Below, piece by piece: positions 35,929-46,410 of a DNA stretch of 64,000 nucleotides. The notes beneath the pieces are model-generated. The model was not told where the DNA came from. It made no database searches and was given only the letters and a program-made list of their open reading frames with translations. The stretch comes from Henricia sp. BOLD:AAB3569 (taxonomy: Eukaryota; Echinodermata; Asteroidea; Spinulosida; Echinasteridae): positions 62,001-126,000 of the forward strand of contig JBBELK010000826.1 in NCBI GenBank assembly GCA_037783545.1, read 5' to 3'. A program made the translations under genes and the position numbers. How positions within the stretch are numbered: position 1 is the stretch's first letter; each line of letters begins with the position of its first letter.

Positions 35929-38900
35929 ATGAGCATGCATTTGTTGCGAGCGACTGTGGTTCCATACGCGCTCTTCGCATTAACGATTGCTACACAGATT
36001 GGATTGATGTCTTCACAGCCACAAAACGGTAAGACTTTTATTATATTAATTTATATTTTAGGCAATTCAATGTGCAGAAAGGTTTCATTCTGTTACCCAA
36101 CACAGATGTATTATTATTTTTTTATATTATTATTATTGGTTTATTTACTTTTTAAAACAAAAAAGAAGTTATTAAAATATACAGTATGGCAACCGGTAGG
36201 TTGAATTGCACTATACATCCTTACATAAAATAGTAGTTTTACAAAGAGGAACAAGTATTTTAAATATAAAATCACAAAATACATGTACAATGTAAGATAT
36301 ACGATATTAAAAAATTAAAAAGGCTCTAATAACACGACTAGGTAACACATTATACAAAGGGCCCCAACAGTCAACGATGCTTATTCAGTAACCGAGTTAA
36401 GCTTGGGATACAACTATTCTTGTACCTATTTGTTCTGCATCTCACAGTAGTTGGCTGATTTGTGTTTCTCAAACTATTGTTCCTAGTGGGTGGAAGCCAG
36501 TCTCGGAACCTATTTGAACTAAGAAGTGACCTTCCGAAATTGAGGGTCAATTTCTCAAGTCTCTGAGATACAGGAGGAATATTCAGTTCGCTACAAAGTG
36601 TCTGATATGACTGTTTATTGCAATAATCATAAGTAAGAATGGTGCGGAAAGCCTTCTTTTGAAGTTTTTCGAGACACTCAAGTTGCTTTTTAGATAATCC
36701 CGAGAACCACGCAGGGGAGGCATATTCAATAACAGGTCTAATATACTGGATATACACAATTCTTAGGTCACTAACTGGTATATTACATCGCTTGAGCTGT
36801 CGTAATAAATACAGTTTACGATTGAAAGATTTGCATATACATGTAGCATCTATTTGAGTATCCCATTTAAGGTTCTCCTGTATATAAATACCAAGGAGTT
36901 TCATGCAGACAGTTTGGTTAAGTGGTATGTCGTCTATGTGAAAATGTGGTCTGACCACTGTTTAAGATTGTCAAGTTCATTTTGCATGGCAATTGTTTGA
37001 TCCATTTTGTCAAAGGAAAAAAACAATGTCATGTCATCAACATATTTGTACTGAGATATTTCGCCAGAGTTTGGCTTTGAATCATCAACCATAGCTAAAA
37101 AGGCAATTGGGCCAATCTTAGTCCCTTGTGGGACACCACCATTTGTAGTTTGCCAATCTGACAGAGTACCAGCGAAGCGGACACACTGTAAACGGTCACA
37201 TAAAAAATTACAAATCCAAGGTATGATGGAGAGTCGTACGCCTAGACCAATGAATTTTTGAACAACAATCCGGTGGCTGACCCTATCAAATGCCTTTGAG
37301 AAATCAGTAGCTACTAATACACCAGATCGATTAGACTTGTCAGTTTCTCTACAAACATCTTCAAGTACTTCGACAAGACAATGTGTAGTTGAGGATCCCC
37401 TTAGAGACCCAAATTGATTTTTATCCAATGAATGACCAATATCAGAAATTATCCACTTAACAACAAAGTCCTCAAACACTTTAGCAAAAAAACAGGTAAG
37501 AGAAATTGGCCGTAACTTATCAATGCTAGGAGTGCGAGTCTTTGGCACTGGGACCACAATGGCCTTTTTCCATATGTCCGGTACAATTCCTGTATTAAGA
37601 GAACAATTAAAAATCTCAGCAAGTGGAAAGCAGAGTTCGTATGCAAATTCCTTTATCAAGCGTGGGGGAAACCTATCTGGACCCCCACTTTTGTTCAGGT
37701 TCAGTTTCAACAGGCCTTTATACACCTCTTCTGGAGAAACAGAGGGGGCAGGTCCGCTTGCTGGTAAGTAGGCAGGTAGATGGCTTAAATCAAGCTTTGG
37801 GATGTCTTCGGCTTCAGAAATGAAGCGGCGATTAATCTCATTCGCAGCTTCGAGTGCTGTCAGATCAGGTATGGACCACTGATTACGAGAATTATGCCCG
37901 GTTAACTTTTTAATTTGCTGATGCCACTGTCTAGGGTTAGATTTCTTTAGTCTACTGACGTTCAACCTGTAGAAGCATTCCTTGGCCTGCTTAATCAGTC
38001 TGATGACTTTGTTGCGTAAAAATCTCCACAACGAGAATTTGCCAGTGTGGAATGCTAATTGGCGTTTATTGATGAGCGCTTTAAGATCGGGAGAAAGCCA
38101 GGGCTTGTCATCACTATGTGCTGATATTGTCCTGGTCGGAAAATACTTGTCCATAGCATCCGTAATTGTAGTGTAGAAGGTTGTTGCCTTACTATTAGGT
38201 GAAGTAGCTCCCTTCACGTCCGACCAGTCGTAGTTACAAATCCATTGTCCGAAGGCTCTTTTATCGGAGTCCTTGATTGGCCGCACTACCCTTTTATGGA
38301 TGTGGTTCTTCTTGTTTCCAGGGACGAAAGGTCTCCAAATCACAGCTTTATGGTCACTCAGACCCAGTGGTGATGAAGACTGTGGTACTTGGTAATACTG
38401 CTGAATATTTGTGAGTATTTTATCAAGAATGGCCTGGCACCTGGTTGGGGTGTTTACGACTTGCACTAAGCCAGAAAGACGACAGATTATGTCGGTGTCC
38501 AGTCTATTAAAATCACCCAAAACTACAGTACCTGCACCAGGATACTTCGTTTGTAGAAGGTCGAGTGCAGTCGATATATGTTCTATCAAAAGTAAGTCAT
38601 GAGACGACGCAGGAGGGTGGTATACAACACACAGTAACAGCCCTGTCAAAGGACGTGGGAGACGCGGGGGTCGAGCCCAAGCCCATAACACCTCAAGTTC
38701 ATCAGGAACTGACACGTCGGCAAGAGTTCTGATCTGTACCTCTTTTCTCGTATACAGTGCTATGCCACCACCCCTTTTGCCCACTCGAGGTCTACTCTGA
38801 AGACTGAAGTCAGGAATAGCGAAGTAGTTGCTGTCAATATTCTCAGGGAACCAGGTTTCAGTAACCGCGGCTATATCTATGTCTTCGACTTGGAGCATCA

Positions 38901-41900
38901 AATCCAGTTCGTCAACACGTTGGACTAATGAGCGGGCATTTATCAAGATCAAGGAGGGGGTGGTGGTAGAGTTTCGAGGAACATGATCCGGGCCTGTAAA
39001 AGTGGTAGTTGAAGGCCTTACCAGGATTAAGTTCTTAGGGTCCACTCCAGTTCCGAGGCGGCCGTGTTGGTTCTTAATACAAGATCGCTGACTTACAACA
39101 GTACGAATACGTCTTAAATGGCGTTTTCCCGCTCTACATCCTCGTTTGGTTTTCTTGATTTTGCACATATAGAGCGGTTTTAATGTCAGCCATTCATTCC
39201 TAGAAAGTCTTAGTTTATTGTCACCTATGTTTAGGGCAAGGAGTTCATGTTTACTATAGCGTAGACGATCCACACACTTGGGGCGTTGTCCGCCATGTTC
39301 AGTTGGTTCCGAAACGTGGTCTGTGCACAAAAATTCATCAACATCACATAGCGGGGTACCAGTTGTAACGATGTCGTTGACCACTCCCGCCGTCAATAAA
39401 ATAGCATAGAGTACGTGTGAATAGGTGTACACAAACATGGCGACGATAAGGCACTTCTTGACTTGACAAATTCGCAACGGAAGTTCTCACCATTTACCCA
39501 AAATCTCTCGCCCAAAACACTGCTTTTATGGGGGCTTCCTTACAATGAACAAACATTTTACAACAGAAAAACAACAGCAAACTCCAGTAAAACAGTAAGT
39601 AATACAGAGACGAGGTCGCAGCGATGTTACCCACGCGCGGACCGTTTAGTACATGAATATGAGGACCAATGTTGTAATTGTCAATTTGGGGTAAAAAAGG
39701 ATACAACTCCGAGTCGTGCTCTAAAACAACTCGCGATGTTCGTAATGCCTGTAAGTTACGTGTAATATATTCTCAAAAGTTCTAAGACTGTTAAAGAGGC
39801 TCATTTGTTCACTAATTTTAAATTACGTGTACTGGGTAATTTGATTCATTTTAGGTCCAGGGTACTTGGGATGCTTCAAGGATTGTCCAGGCCGGCCGAA
39901 ATGTAGAGGCCGCGCTCTCCCCATCAGACCGATAAACAGCAATGATCAGTCAATTGAGCGGTGCTTCAAGACTTGCTGGGACAGACTGTCGGCCAGGTAC
40001 ACATACGCTGGCCTCGAGTATGAGTATCAATGCTTCTGTGGGAATAAGGAAGATTATGGCCGACATGGAAAGAAGGACGACACGGAATGTCAGGACGTGT
40101 GTAAGGGCAACAGCAACCAGATATGTGGAGATTCGGACAGAATATCAATTTACAGAAGTAAGATGTCAATGATTTATACATCTTTGCCTTTAAAATTAAT
40201 TTATCGTCGATTTGGGGCTGTAAAAAGAAAACAATTTTTGTGACAATGACATCTCTTTTCGACAATTGAAATCGGGGGAAATAATTGTTGAAGATCTAAT
40301 TGCGTTATGTTGTTTCATTCAGTATCTGACGGAGTGTGCAGTAACGACATTGGTCCCCCAACCAACGGATCTCACAACATCACCAACCCACACTCTCTGG
40401 ATTACAATCTTAACAACTTCAAGTTCTTCGGGACTCGAGTAGATTTCTACTGTCACGATGAATATACTCTCCGTGGAGCCTCGTCCATCCAATGCATTGA
40501 CACGGGATACAACAATGTCACGTGGAATGACACAGTGCCAACGTGTGAAGGTATTTTGGCACACTCACTAAAACTTGCATAGTTATCTATAACTGTAAAA
40601 CCTTAACTCATTCCCAAAGCCCGGATATAAGCCATATAAACACCAATTCAACTAATAATGTACATGATGGTCGTCAGCAACAAATGCTAATGTTAAGGCT
40701 CTCCTCAGGAGAGGAAGGAGCTTCACGGGTTTGTGAATTCTGGAAACTCTAGGAAAACTCGTGGGACAGGTCAAAATTTTGTGCAACTCGGACACAACTC
40801 GCAACAACTCGTAGAAGCTCGTATATCAACTCCTAAAGCGGGCCTCCCACTGTGCGATATTTGCCAAGGCATGAATTTCCTACGATTGGGTACGATTGTG
40901 TACGCTTAAAGCAGGCCTCCCACTGTGCGATTTTTGCTACGAATTAGGTACGATTAGCTACGATTTGGTACGATTGTGTGTAGAGTCTATAGACAGTCTC
41001 TGGAAATCGTACCAAATCGTAGCTAATCGTAGGAAATTCGTGGCAAAAATCGCACAGTAGGAGGCCCGCTTAAAAATCGCACAGTGGGAGGCCCAAGCGG
41101 GCCTCCTACTGTGCGATTTTTGCCACAAATTTCCTACGAATTGGTACGATTATCGGAGACTGCCTATAGACTCTACACACAATCGTACTAAATCGTAGCT
41201 ACATGTAATCGTACCCAATTCGTAGCAAAAATCGCACAGTGGAAGGCTCGCTTAACAGCGCGCAACTCGTGTTTAAAATTTCGGCCACGAGTTGCCAACT
41301 CGTGAACAACTTGCACAAAACTCTTGCAACTCGTGTGTAAAGCAGGCCTCCCACTGTGCGATTTTGGCAACGAATTTCCTACGAATTGGTACGATATGGT
41401 ACGATTACCAGAGATCTTCTATAGACTCTACACACAATCGTACTTAATCGTAGCTAACCACAGACAATTCGTGGCAAAAATCGCACAGTGGGAGGCCTGC
41501 TTAATACGGGCCTCCTGCACTGTGCGATTTTTGCCACGAATTAGCTACGATTGGGTACGATTGTGTGTAGAGTCTATAGGCAGTCTGCTATAATCGTACT
41601 AATTCGTAGGACATTCGTGGCCAAAATCGCACAGTGGTAGGCCCGCTTAACTCGTAGGCCACTATTACAACTCGTAGCAAACTCGTACAGCACTGTATCA
41701 TGGGAGATTGAGTAGAGTTTGATACGAGATGTACGAGTTGGTCTACGAGGTATAAGACTTCAAGCACAAGTTGCAAGAGCCAAGAGTCCTCGTGGTTTGG
41801 CGCCAAATCCCACGTAAAATGCCGAAGTCGGGTAACTCGTACCAAACTTGTGCCACACTCGTGTCACTGGCAGTGAGCTCGGAAAGCTCGTAGTTAACTC

Positions 41901-43534
41901 GTGACTTAAGCGGGCCTCCCACTGTGCGATTTTTGCCACGAATTTGCTGCGAATAGCTATGATTTGGTACGATTGTGTATAGATTCTATACAAAATCATA
42001 CGAAATCGTAGCTAATCGTACCTAATTCGTGGCACAAATCGCACAGTGGGAGGCCCGCCTCACTTGGGGAAACTCCTGCGTAATTCGTAAAAACTCGTAG
42101 TTAACTCGTAAAACCCGTAGTACACTCGACTCGAGCTTTTACACCATCGCAAAACAAGGGCTTGTTTTCGCGACTGTAACCAGAAATGTTTCTGAGGTTA
42201 CGATTTAATAATTCAACCAATGAATTACACTGTACTTCGGTTGCTGACGACCAAAGCTTGTGGTTGCGAAAAAAAAGGCACAAAATCCCTTGTACATTAC
42301 AAAGTAAATAGATTTTAACGCAAAACAATCCACTAAAATGGAGTAATAATATTAAACCAATTTCGTGTTTTTAACATGTACAGCTATACGACCCACGACA
42401 GTTCCAAGTACAACTTTTCCTGCTACAACTTCCAGAGAAAGTTCCACATCTGTGCCTCTTACTACTGCAACAGCGCCCCCTACAGTCGATGATCCAAAAT
42501 CACAAGCAGGGCTGGCAACAGGTAGGCGTTTTTGAAGCAACTACCTTCAGTTTTGGCTTTTGCATAATGGAAAGCCAACGTTTGGCACCGGTTTACGCAT
42601 TTCTGGTGTAAAACTTCATTAAAAGCCAGCTTAAGAAAAGGTACATTTTCCAAAACACATTTTCACATGTTCTTGACTAATTGATACACGTACAATGTGT
42701 ATAATGCTTAAGTAACCTCTATCAAGAGGCCACATGTATAGTGGCCAGATTGTTATGGTAGGCCCTACATTTTCACCGCAAGTGTGGTACAGTATATCCT
42801 GCTAATTAATAACCACATTTCTTTAAACAGGTGGAATAGTTGGAATAGCGGTTGGAGGAATATCACTGACCCTGGTTCTCATTATTCTGATACTTTTATG
42901 GAGAAAAAGGTAGGAATAATATACGACCATTGCAAAGTACTCTAGGACGTTTTCACAAAGTTGTAAAAAGAATGGACCGCAATTCAAAATAATGTCTGCC
43001 TTTAGAGAGCATTCACTCGCAAATTGTATTGCTATAAAAAAAATCTCGATTGGGATATGACTATTATAATAATTTTCCACCAAGCAATCATCAATAACAT
43101 TTGTTTTAAGCATTCTTCATTTTTGTTTCCACAACAGGCGTAATAGTAGGACACGTGAAAATACAAAATCTTCGAAGGGTGTCATCTACCAAAACGACGC
43201 GTATGGATTAACAAACATCTACCAGACGACCATAGAACCACCACAAACTGAAGACGTAGTTTACAGCAACGTGAATCCAGACAACACAACAAGTGATGAC
43301 GTGTGCGCAGCTCCTGATGACATCACCGATACAAGCCGGGACATTACAGCCACACAGCCCAGTCATTTAGACTCGCCTCAAGACTTAGATACAACTGAGT
43401 GGACTGACAACACACTCTATGGACATGCGTTGTTTCCTACCGAGTCGGCACAATCAACAGAGAATGTGTACGAACAAACAGACCATATGGAGAAGCGAAC
43501 GTCAGGATGGGAAGAGAATATCATTTATGAGTAG
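35929..43534 (+). CDS. Gene D: WSC-Sushi receptor-like protein, tail type 1, LINE in intron 1
   Basis: Exons: 35929-36028 signal peptide (a second ATG at 35935 aligns with C); 39855-40157 WSC (ten Cys); 40323-40550 CCP; 42384-42521 stalk; 42831-42909 TM, two residues shorter than in A; 43138-43534 tail. The total is 1245 bases, 414 residues. Intron 1 is expanded by a 3.5 kb antisense LINE. Intron 3 is expanded by a cluster of hairpin elements. In the tail, the YAVT/YSVP site of A and C is changed to CAAP (Tyr to Cys), leaving seven tyrosines. The other motifs (YQND, YGLT, YQTT, YSNV, YGHA, YEQT, ENIIYE) remain. All splice sites stay GT-AG, so the gene looks intact despite the insertions. Confidence 0.84.
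36371..36958 (-). pseudogene. C-terminal part of the LINE ORF2, out of frame
   Basis: 195 codons carrying the post-catalytic RT region: KLLGIYIQENLKWDTQI, YIRPVIEYASPAW, KLQKKAFRTIL. It overlaps the end of the main ORF in a different frame. The linking block normally between WS.N and K..M is missing, consistent with a deletion causing the frameshift. Confidence 0.82.
36934..39477 (-). CDS. LINE ORF2: AP endonuclease-reverse transcriptase, frame broken at 3' end
   Basis: 847 residues on the minus strand. After an unrecognised N-terminal part, the endonuclease shows INARSL, ETWF, RGGGIALY, YHPP, LGDFN and SDHKAV in order. The reverse transcriptase shows RPISLTC, NQFGSLRGSSTTHCLVE, ATDFSKAFDRVSH, GGVPQGTKIGP and the catalytic YVDD (QYKYVDDMTL). 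The reading frame stops after QWSDHIFT. The expected next block continues in another frame at 36371-36958. Comparison with the family suggests a small deletion at the junction. Order and motifs fit the CR1/L2 group. The copy is probably dead but recently inserted, as most of the frame is intact. Confidence 0.88.
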   Translation of the reverse strand: MRICQVKKCLIVAMFVYTYSHVLYAILLTAGVVNDIVTTGTPLCDVDEFLCTDHVSEPTEHGGQRPKCVDRLRYSKHELLALNIGDNKLRLSRNEWLTLKPLYMCKIKKTKRGCRAGKRHLRRIRTVVSQRSCIKNQHGRLGTGVDPKNLILVRPSTTTFTGPDHVPRNSTTTPSLILINARSLVQRVDELDLMLQVEDIDIAAVTETWFPENIDSNYFAIPDFSLQSRPRVGKRGGGIALYTRKEVQIRTLADVSVPDELEVLWAWARPPRLPRPLTGLLLCVVYHPPASSHDLLLIEHISTALDLLQTKYPGAGTVVLGDFNRLDTDIICRLSGLVQVVNTPTRCQAILDKILTNIQQYYQVPQSSSPLGLSDHKAVIWRPFVPGNKKNHIHKRVVRPIKDSDKRAFGQWICNYDWSDVKGATSPNSKATTFYTTITDAMDKYFPTRTISAHSDDKPWLSPDLKALINKRQLAFHTGKFSLWRFLRNKVIRLIKQAKECFYRLNVSRLKKSNPRQWHQQIKKLTGHNSRNQWSIPDLTALEAANEINRRFISEAEDIPKLDLSHLPAYLPASGPAPSVSPEEVYKGLLKLNLNKSGGPDRFPPRLIKEFAYELCFPLAEIFNCSLNTGIVPDIWKKAIVVPVPKTRTPSIDKLRPISLTCFFAKVFEDFVVKWIISDIGHSLDKNQFGSLRGSSTTHCLVEVLEDVCRETDKSNRSGVLVATDFSKAFDRVSHRIVVQKFIGLGVRLSIIPWICNFLCDRLQCVRFAGTLSDWQTTNGGVPQGTKIGPIAFLAMVDDSKPNSGEISQYKYVDDMTLFFSFDKMDQTIAMQNELDNLKQWSDHIFT
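40837..42060. mobile_element. Cluster of five TTAA-flanked hairpin MITEs plus a half copy (intron 3 of D)
   Basis: Units at about 40910-41069, 41095-41251, 41341-41500, 41505-41646 and 41910-42060, plus a half unit at 40837-40905. Each is about 140-160 bases, starts AGCGGGCCTCCCACTGTGCG and ends with the complement. Each folds over its length through TTTTTGCCACGAATT and ACGATTGTGTGTAGAG. TTAA borders at least one side of most units. Gene C lacks them at this position. Confidence 0.82.
42125..42295. mobile_element. Degenerate hairpin MITE in intron 3 of D (paralogue of the one in A)
   Basis: It aligns with 4262-4445 base for base over most of its length, but a block around the right-hand CCATTGG is deleted. 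Shared position in A and D shows insertion before those genes separated. Confidence 0.6.
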
Positions 43535-43702
43535 AAACTGAAAGCAAAACAAAATTAGGGCAAGTTAAGTGCGAACTATAGTCGATAATTGGTTTTATAT
43601 ACCTCATGCGTAGATTCCTGTCATCTGATTGGTTAAAAGTGGGGGCATTGAATCGGCTAGACCCGGCGCGTATGCCAACTGGTCAATAGTCTTTGCCATG
43701 CC

Positions 43703-43866
43703 CCGGGCATAGTCATTTAGCGGGTTCCAGACGCGCGCATTACATGTGTTAGCATATAGCTAGTTGTGCACCAACTATACAGCTGGGCATAGTCATTTAG
43801 CGGGTTCCGGACGCGCGCATTACATGTGTTAGCATACATGTAGCTGTGCACCAACTATGCAGCTGG
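43703..43866 (+). repeat. Two-copy tandem repeat, ~83 bases each
   Basis: Both copies start GGGCATAGTCATTTAGCGGG and contain GACGCGCGCATTACATG and TGTGCACCAACTAT. They differ at a handful of positions. Confidence 0.85.
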
Positions 43867-44170
43867 GTGCTTCACGTAAACATTCATCAGGGAGGAATCT
43901 CCGTCGACGAAGTCGTTTTGTCGTCTGTCGTAGATGATGAAGTCCTTAAGAAAGTAAGAGAAGTGGCCTACATTGAAAACTGTGCCAGGTGAAATGTGCT
44001 ACTAAAGTACCAGGTGATTATGCTACAATTGTTTGCTGTAAATATACAACTTTTCCGCCGCAAACCAGCTTTCGAAACTCGAAGGACCACTGTCATGACT
44101 GTATAGTGTATGATGTATCGTTTCTTCCTCCATGTTTTAACCAACCAGATAACAAAAATCTACACATTCG

Positions 44171-44357
44171 GTATATAAAACAAATATTGACTGTTGTTTA
44201 TTCGGGGCATGGTTAAGATTATAGGCCCTCGGTGATCTCGAAGCCATGACTATGCCCCTCGGCTTCCGCCTCGGGTCATAGTCATGGCTTCGAGATCACC
44301 TTGGGCCTATAATCTTAACCATGCCCCTCATTGCAGTCAATATTTGTATAGTATATA
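44171..44357. mobile_element. Near-perfect hairpin element
   Basis: The inner arms 44204-44262 and 44269-44327 pair almost completely: GGGGCATGGTTAAGATTATA against its complement, then GGTGATCTCGAAGCCATGAC against its complement. The outer arms AACAAATATTGACTG / CAGTCAATATTTGT extend it. A diverged relative is at about 34865-35030. Confidence 0.8.
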
Positions 44358-45366
44358 TACATGTCTAGTTCCTTATCAGTGCAAGGTGCATAATGCTCGC
44401 CCGAAGGACTCTAGTTGAACTAGGCCAGAGGGCACCGGTAAGAAATTTGCAGGCATCCACTACAAGGGGTACGTAGGTCCTGTTGTTTGTAGACTTATTT
44501 CATGTCAGAGATCGCGTATACTTCACCGATTATGGGAAGTACCCTCTGCATAACTGGTACGTTATACACGAAGTCAGACTTGAAATAAGTCTAAAAACTC
44601 CCCGTAGTTCATGTCTGCAAATTTTCTTACGGGTACTCCCCTGACTTGGCCTATATGTTGCACACAATTCCACTAACTCGAGTCGACACCATTTTCCACA
44701 TCACTGGTACTCTCATTGTTTTCTTGTGCAATACAGGCTACCGGTAACCAGCCGTTAGCCCGGGTCGCGTGGTTTTCATTTTTTTTACACTGCAGCGAGG
44801 GGTACACCCCAATTTTGCAACCCGAATAGAGTCTAAGTTTCCTCTGACTGATACTTCTCAAATGACAATCTTCGAAATAGTCAGAACTCTTTCTCTCACT
44901 ATTAGAGAAACAGAGAAACTTCAAAAATTCCCAAACAACACTGAGATTCGAACAAGGGACCTTATGATTGCAAGTCAAGCTCTAACCGGGCATGATTTCG
45001 AAACCATATAAACAAGTTTCTGACGTAGTTATAATGGTTTAACCAATGGGCGGTTTCAGTTGCCAAAGGTGGCCATTGGTTGAATCCGCAGCTAGTTACA
45101 CTAGTAACATTTTTATGCTTGTGATAACAATTTAAAAAAACAGGCCTCATGTTCCAAATGGTCCACTAGACTATAGTCGAACCATGTGTGACCAGTCTAC
45201 CTTTGGGTTACCTGATCCCTGACCTTGCAAACTTTTTCTCCTCCCCTGACCTCCACACAAACTTTTCCTTCCAGCTTTGCAGTTGCCTTTTCTTTCTATT
45301 CACAATTCCTACCCAGGGCTATTTTTAATTGCAGCTTACCGGTATCTCCAGAGAATGAACGCACTA

Positions 45367-46410
45367 CAGTGTTCTCCAACATGTAGAACAAGCTTGGTGC
45401 CCCGCCATCCTTTCCGCGGCGCCCGCCATGCTTTAGAAGTCGCCGCCAAGCTTTAAAACCATGCCGCCAAGCTTTAAAAGTGTTGACTTTACAAGACTTT
45501 ACCCAGAGCAGACATTATATAACTCAGAAACAATGAGTGCTTGATTTTTAAAGCTCATTATAAAATTAACCTTTTGCCTACCTTACCTACGCGGTACGCG
45601 TAACGTATGTAAGGCTGGCGCAGCAGCGCTAGCCATCTAGCTACATAAAGCTAGCAGAATCTAGAATGGAAGGGCGCCCTCTTTAGGCCGAGGTTCAACA
45701 ATTTAGTTTTTAACCGGGGTTTTTACGAAATAGAAAGCTGAATAAGTAAAATCCACCGCACTGCTATTTTTATTCAAATGTATAGGTAACATAAAAATAT
45801 AAAAAAATAACTTATAAAAATGTTGAATAAAACTAAAAGAACCGCGCATTTAAAATAACCAGTCGCGAAGCGCAGCATGGACTCGTGCAAGTCTAGTCAC
45901 CCAGCCATGTGACATGCAGCCATGCACAATCTAGCTTACCGTGTCTTGTGCGTGACGGTCCAGCGATCGCAAAGCTCCGTTGATCGGCCGGCCGATGTCG
46001 TGAAGCCGTGGAAAACATTTGTTGGCTCGTCTTCGTTTCCGATGATCATGTTTTAATATTCTTTTAATTATCCACGTTTATAAAAAGGTACATACAGTGT
46101 AGGCCTACATGTACTTACCAGGTATTAAAAACTAAACTGTACATGTATTTTAGTCAAAACTAAATTTGACCGCCGGCAGTTTGCCAAGATGAAAAAAAAG
46201 TTTTTCCTACCCCATTTTTGGGATACTTTTCCCTTCCACATGCACGTGCATACACGTTTTCATGTATATGTTCATGTATGTTTACATGTATGAACATGTA
46301 TACATGTATTTTCATATATATTTACATGTGTATATATACATGTGCATACATGTACAATCATGTTCGGTACCCTGCCGCCATGCTTTAAATTTTAGAGTTG
46401 GAGAACACTG
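45367..46410. mobile_element. hAT-like TIR element with internal ACATGT microsatellite
   Basis: Ends CAGTGTTCTCCAAC and GTTGGAGAACACTG, with repeated GCCGCCAAGCTTTAAA / GCCGCCATGCTTTAAA motifs near both ends. An ACATGTATA-rich tract lies at about 46258-46360. CACTA occurs next to both ends, but I cannot fix a clean 8-base duplication. Similar ends occur at 61553-62234. Confidence 0.65.

Larger units (their letters stand above)
36106..39649 (-). mobile_element. CR1/L2-like non-LTR retrotransposon (LINE) in intron 1 of D
   Basis: The boundaries come from comparison with intron 1 of F, which reads CTTAACACATTACATGAGG without interruption. In D the same sequence is split after AACACA (about 36105) and resumes near ACATGAATATGAGG (about 39650). 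The 3' end (low coordinate) carries an (AAT)n-rich tail on the minus strand. The body encodes an endonuclease-reverse transcriptase ORF. No separate ORF1 is seen, so it is 5'-truncated or belongs to an ORF2-only family. Confidence 0.85.

Noticed and set aside
40837-42060. CRISPR-like regular repeats in intron 3 of D
   Set aside because: Units are palindromic transposons of variable spacing with TTAA borders in a eukaryotic intron, not direct repeats with unique spacers.
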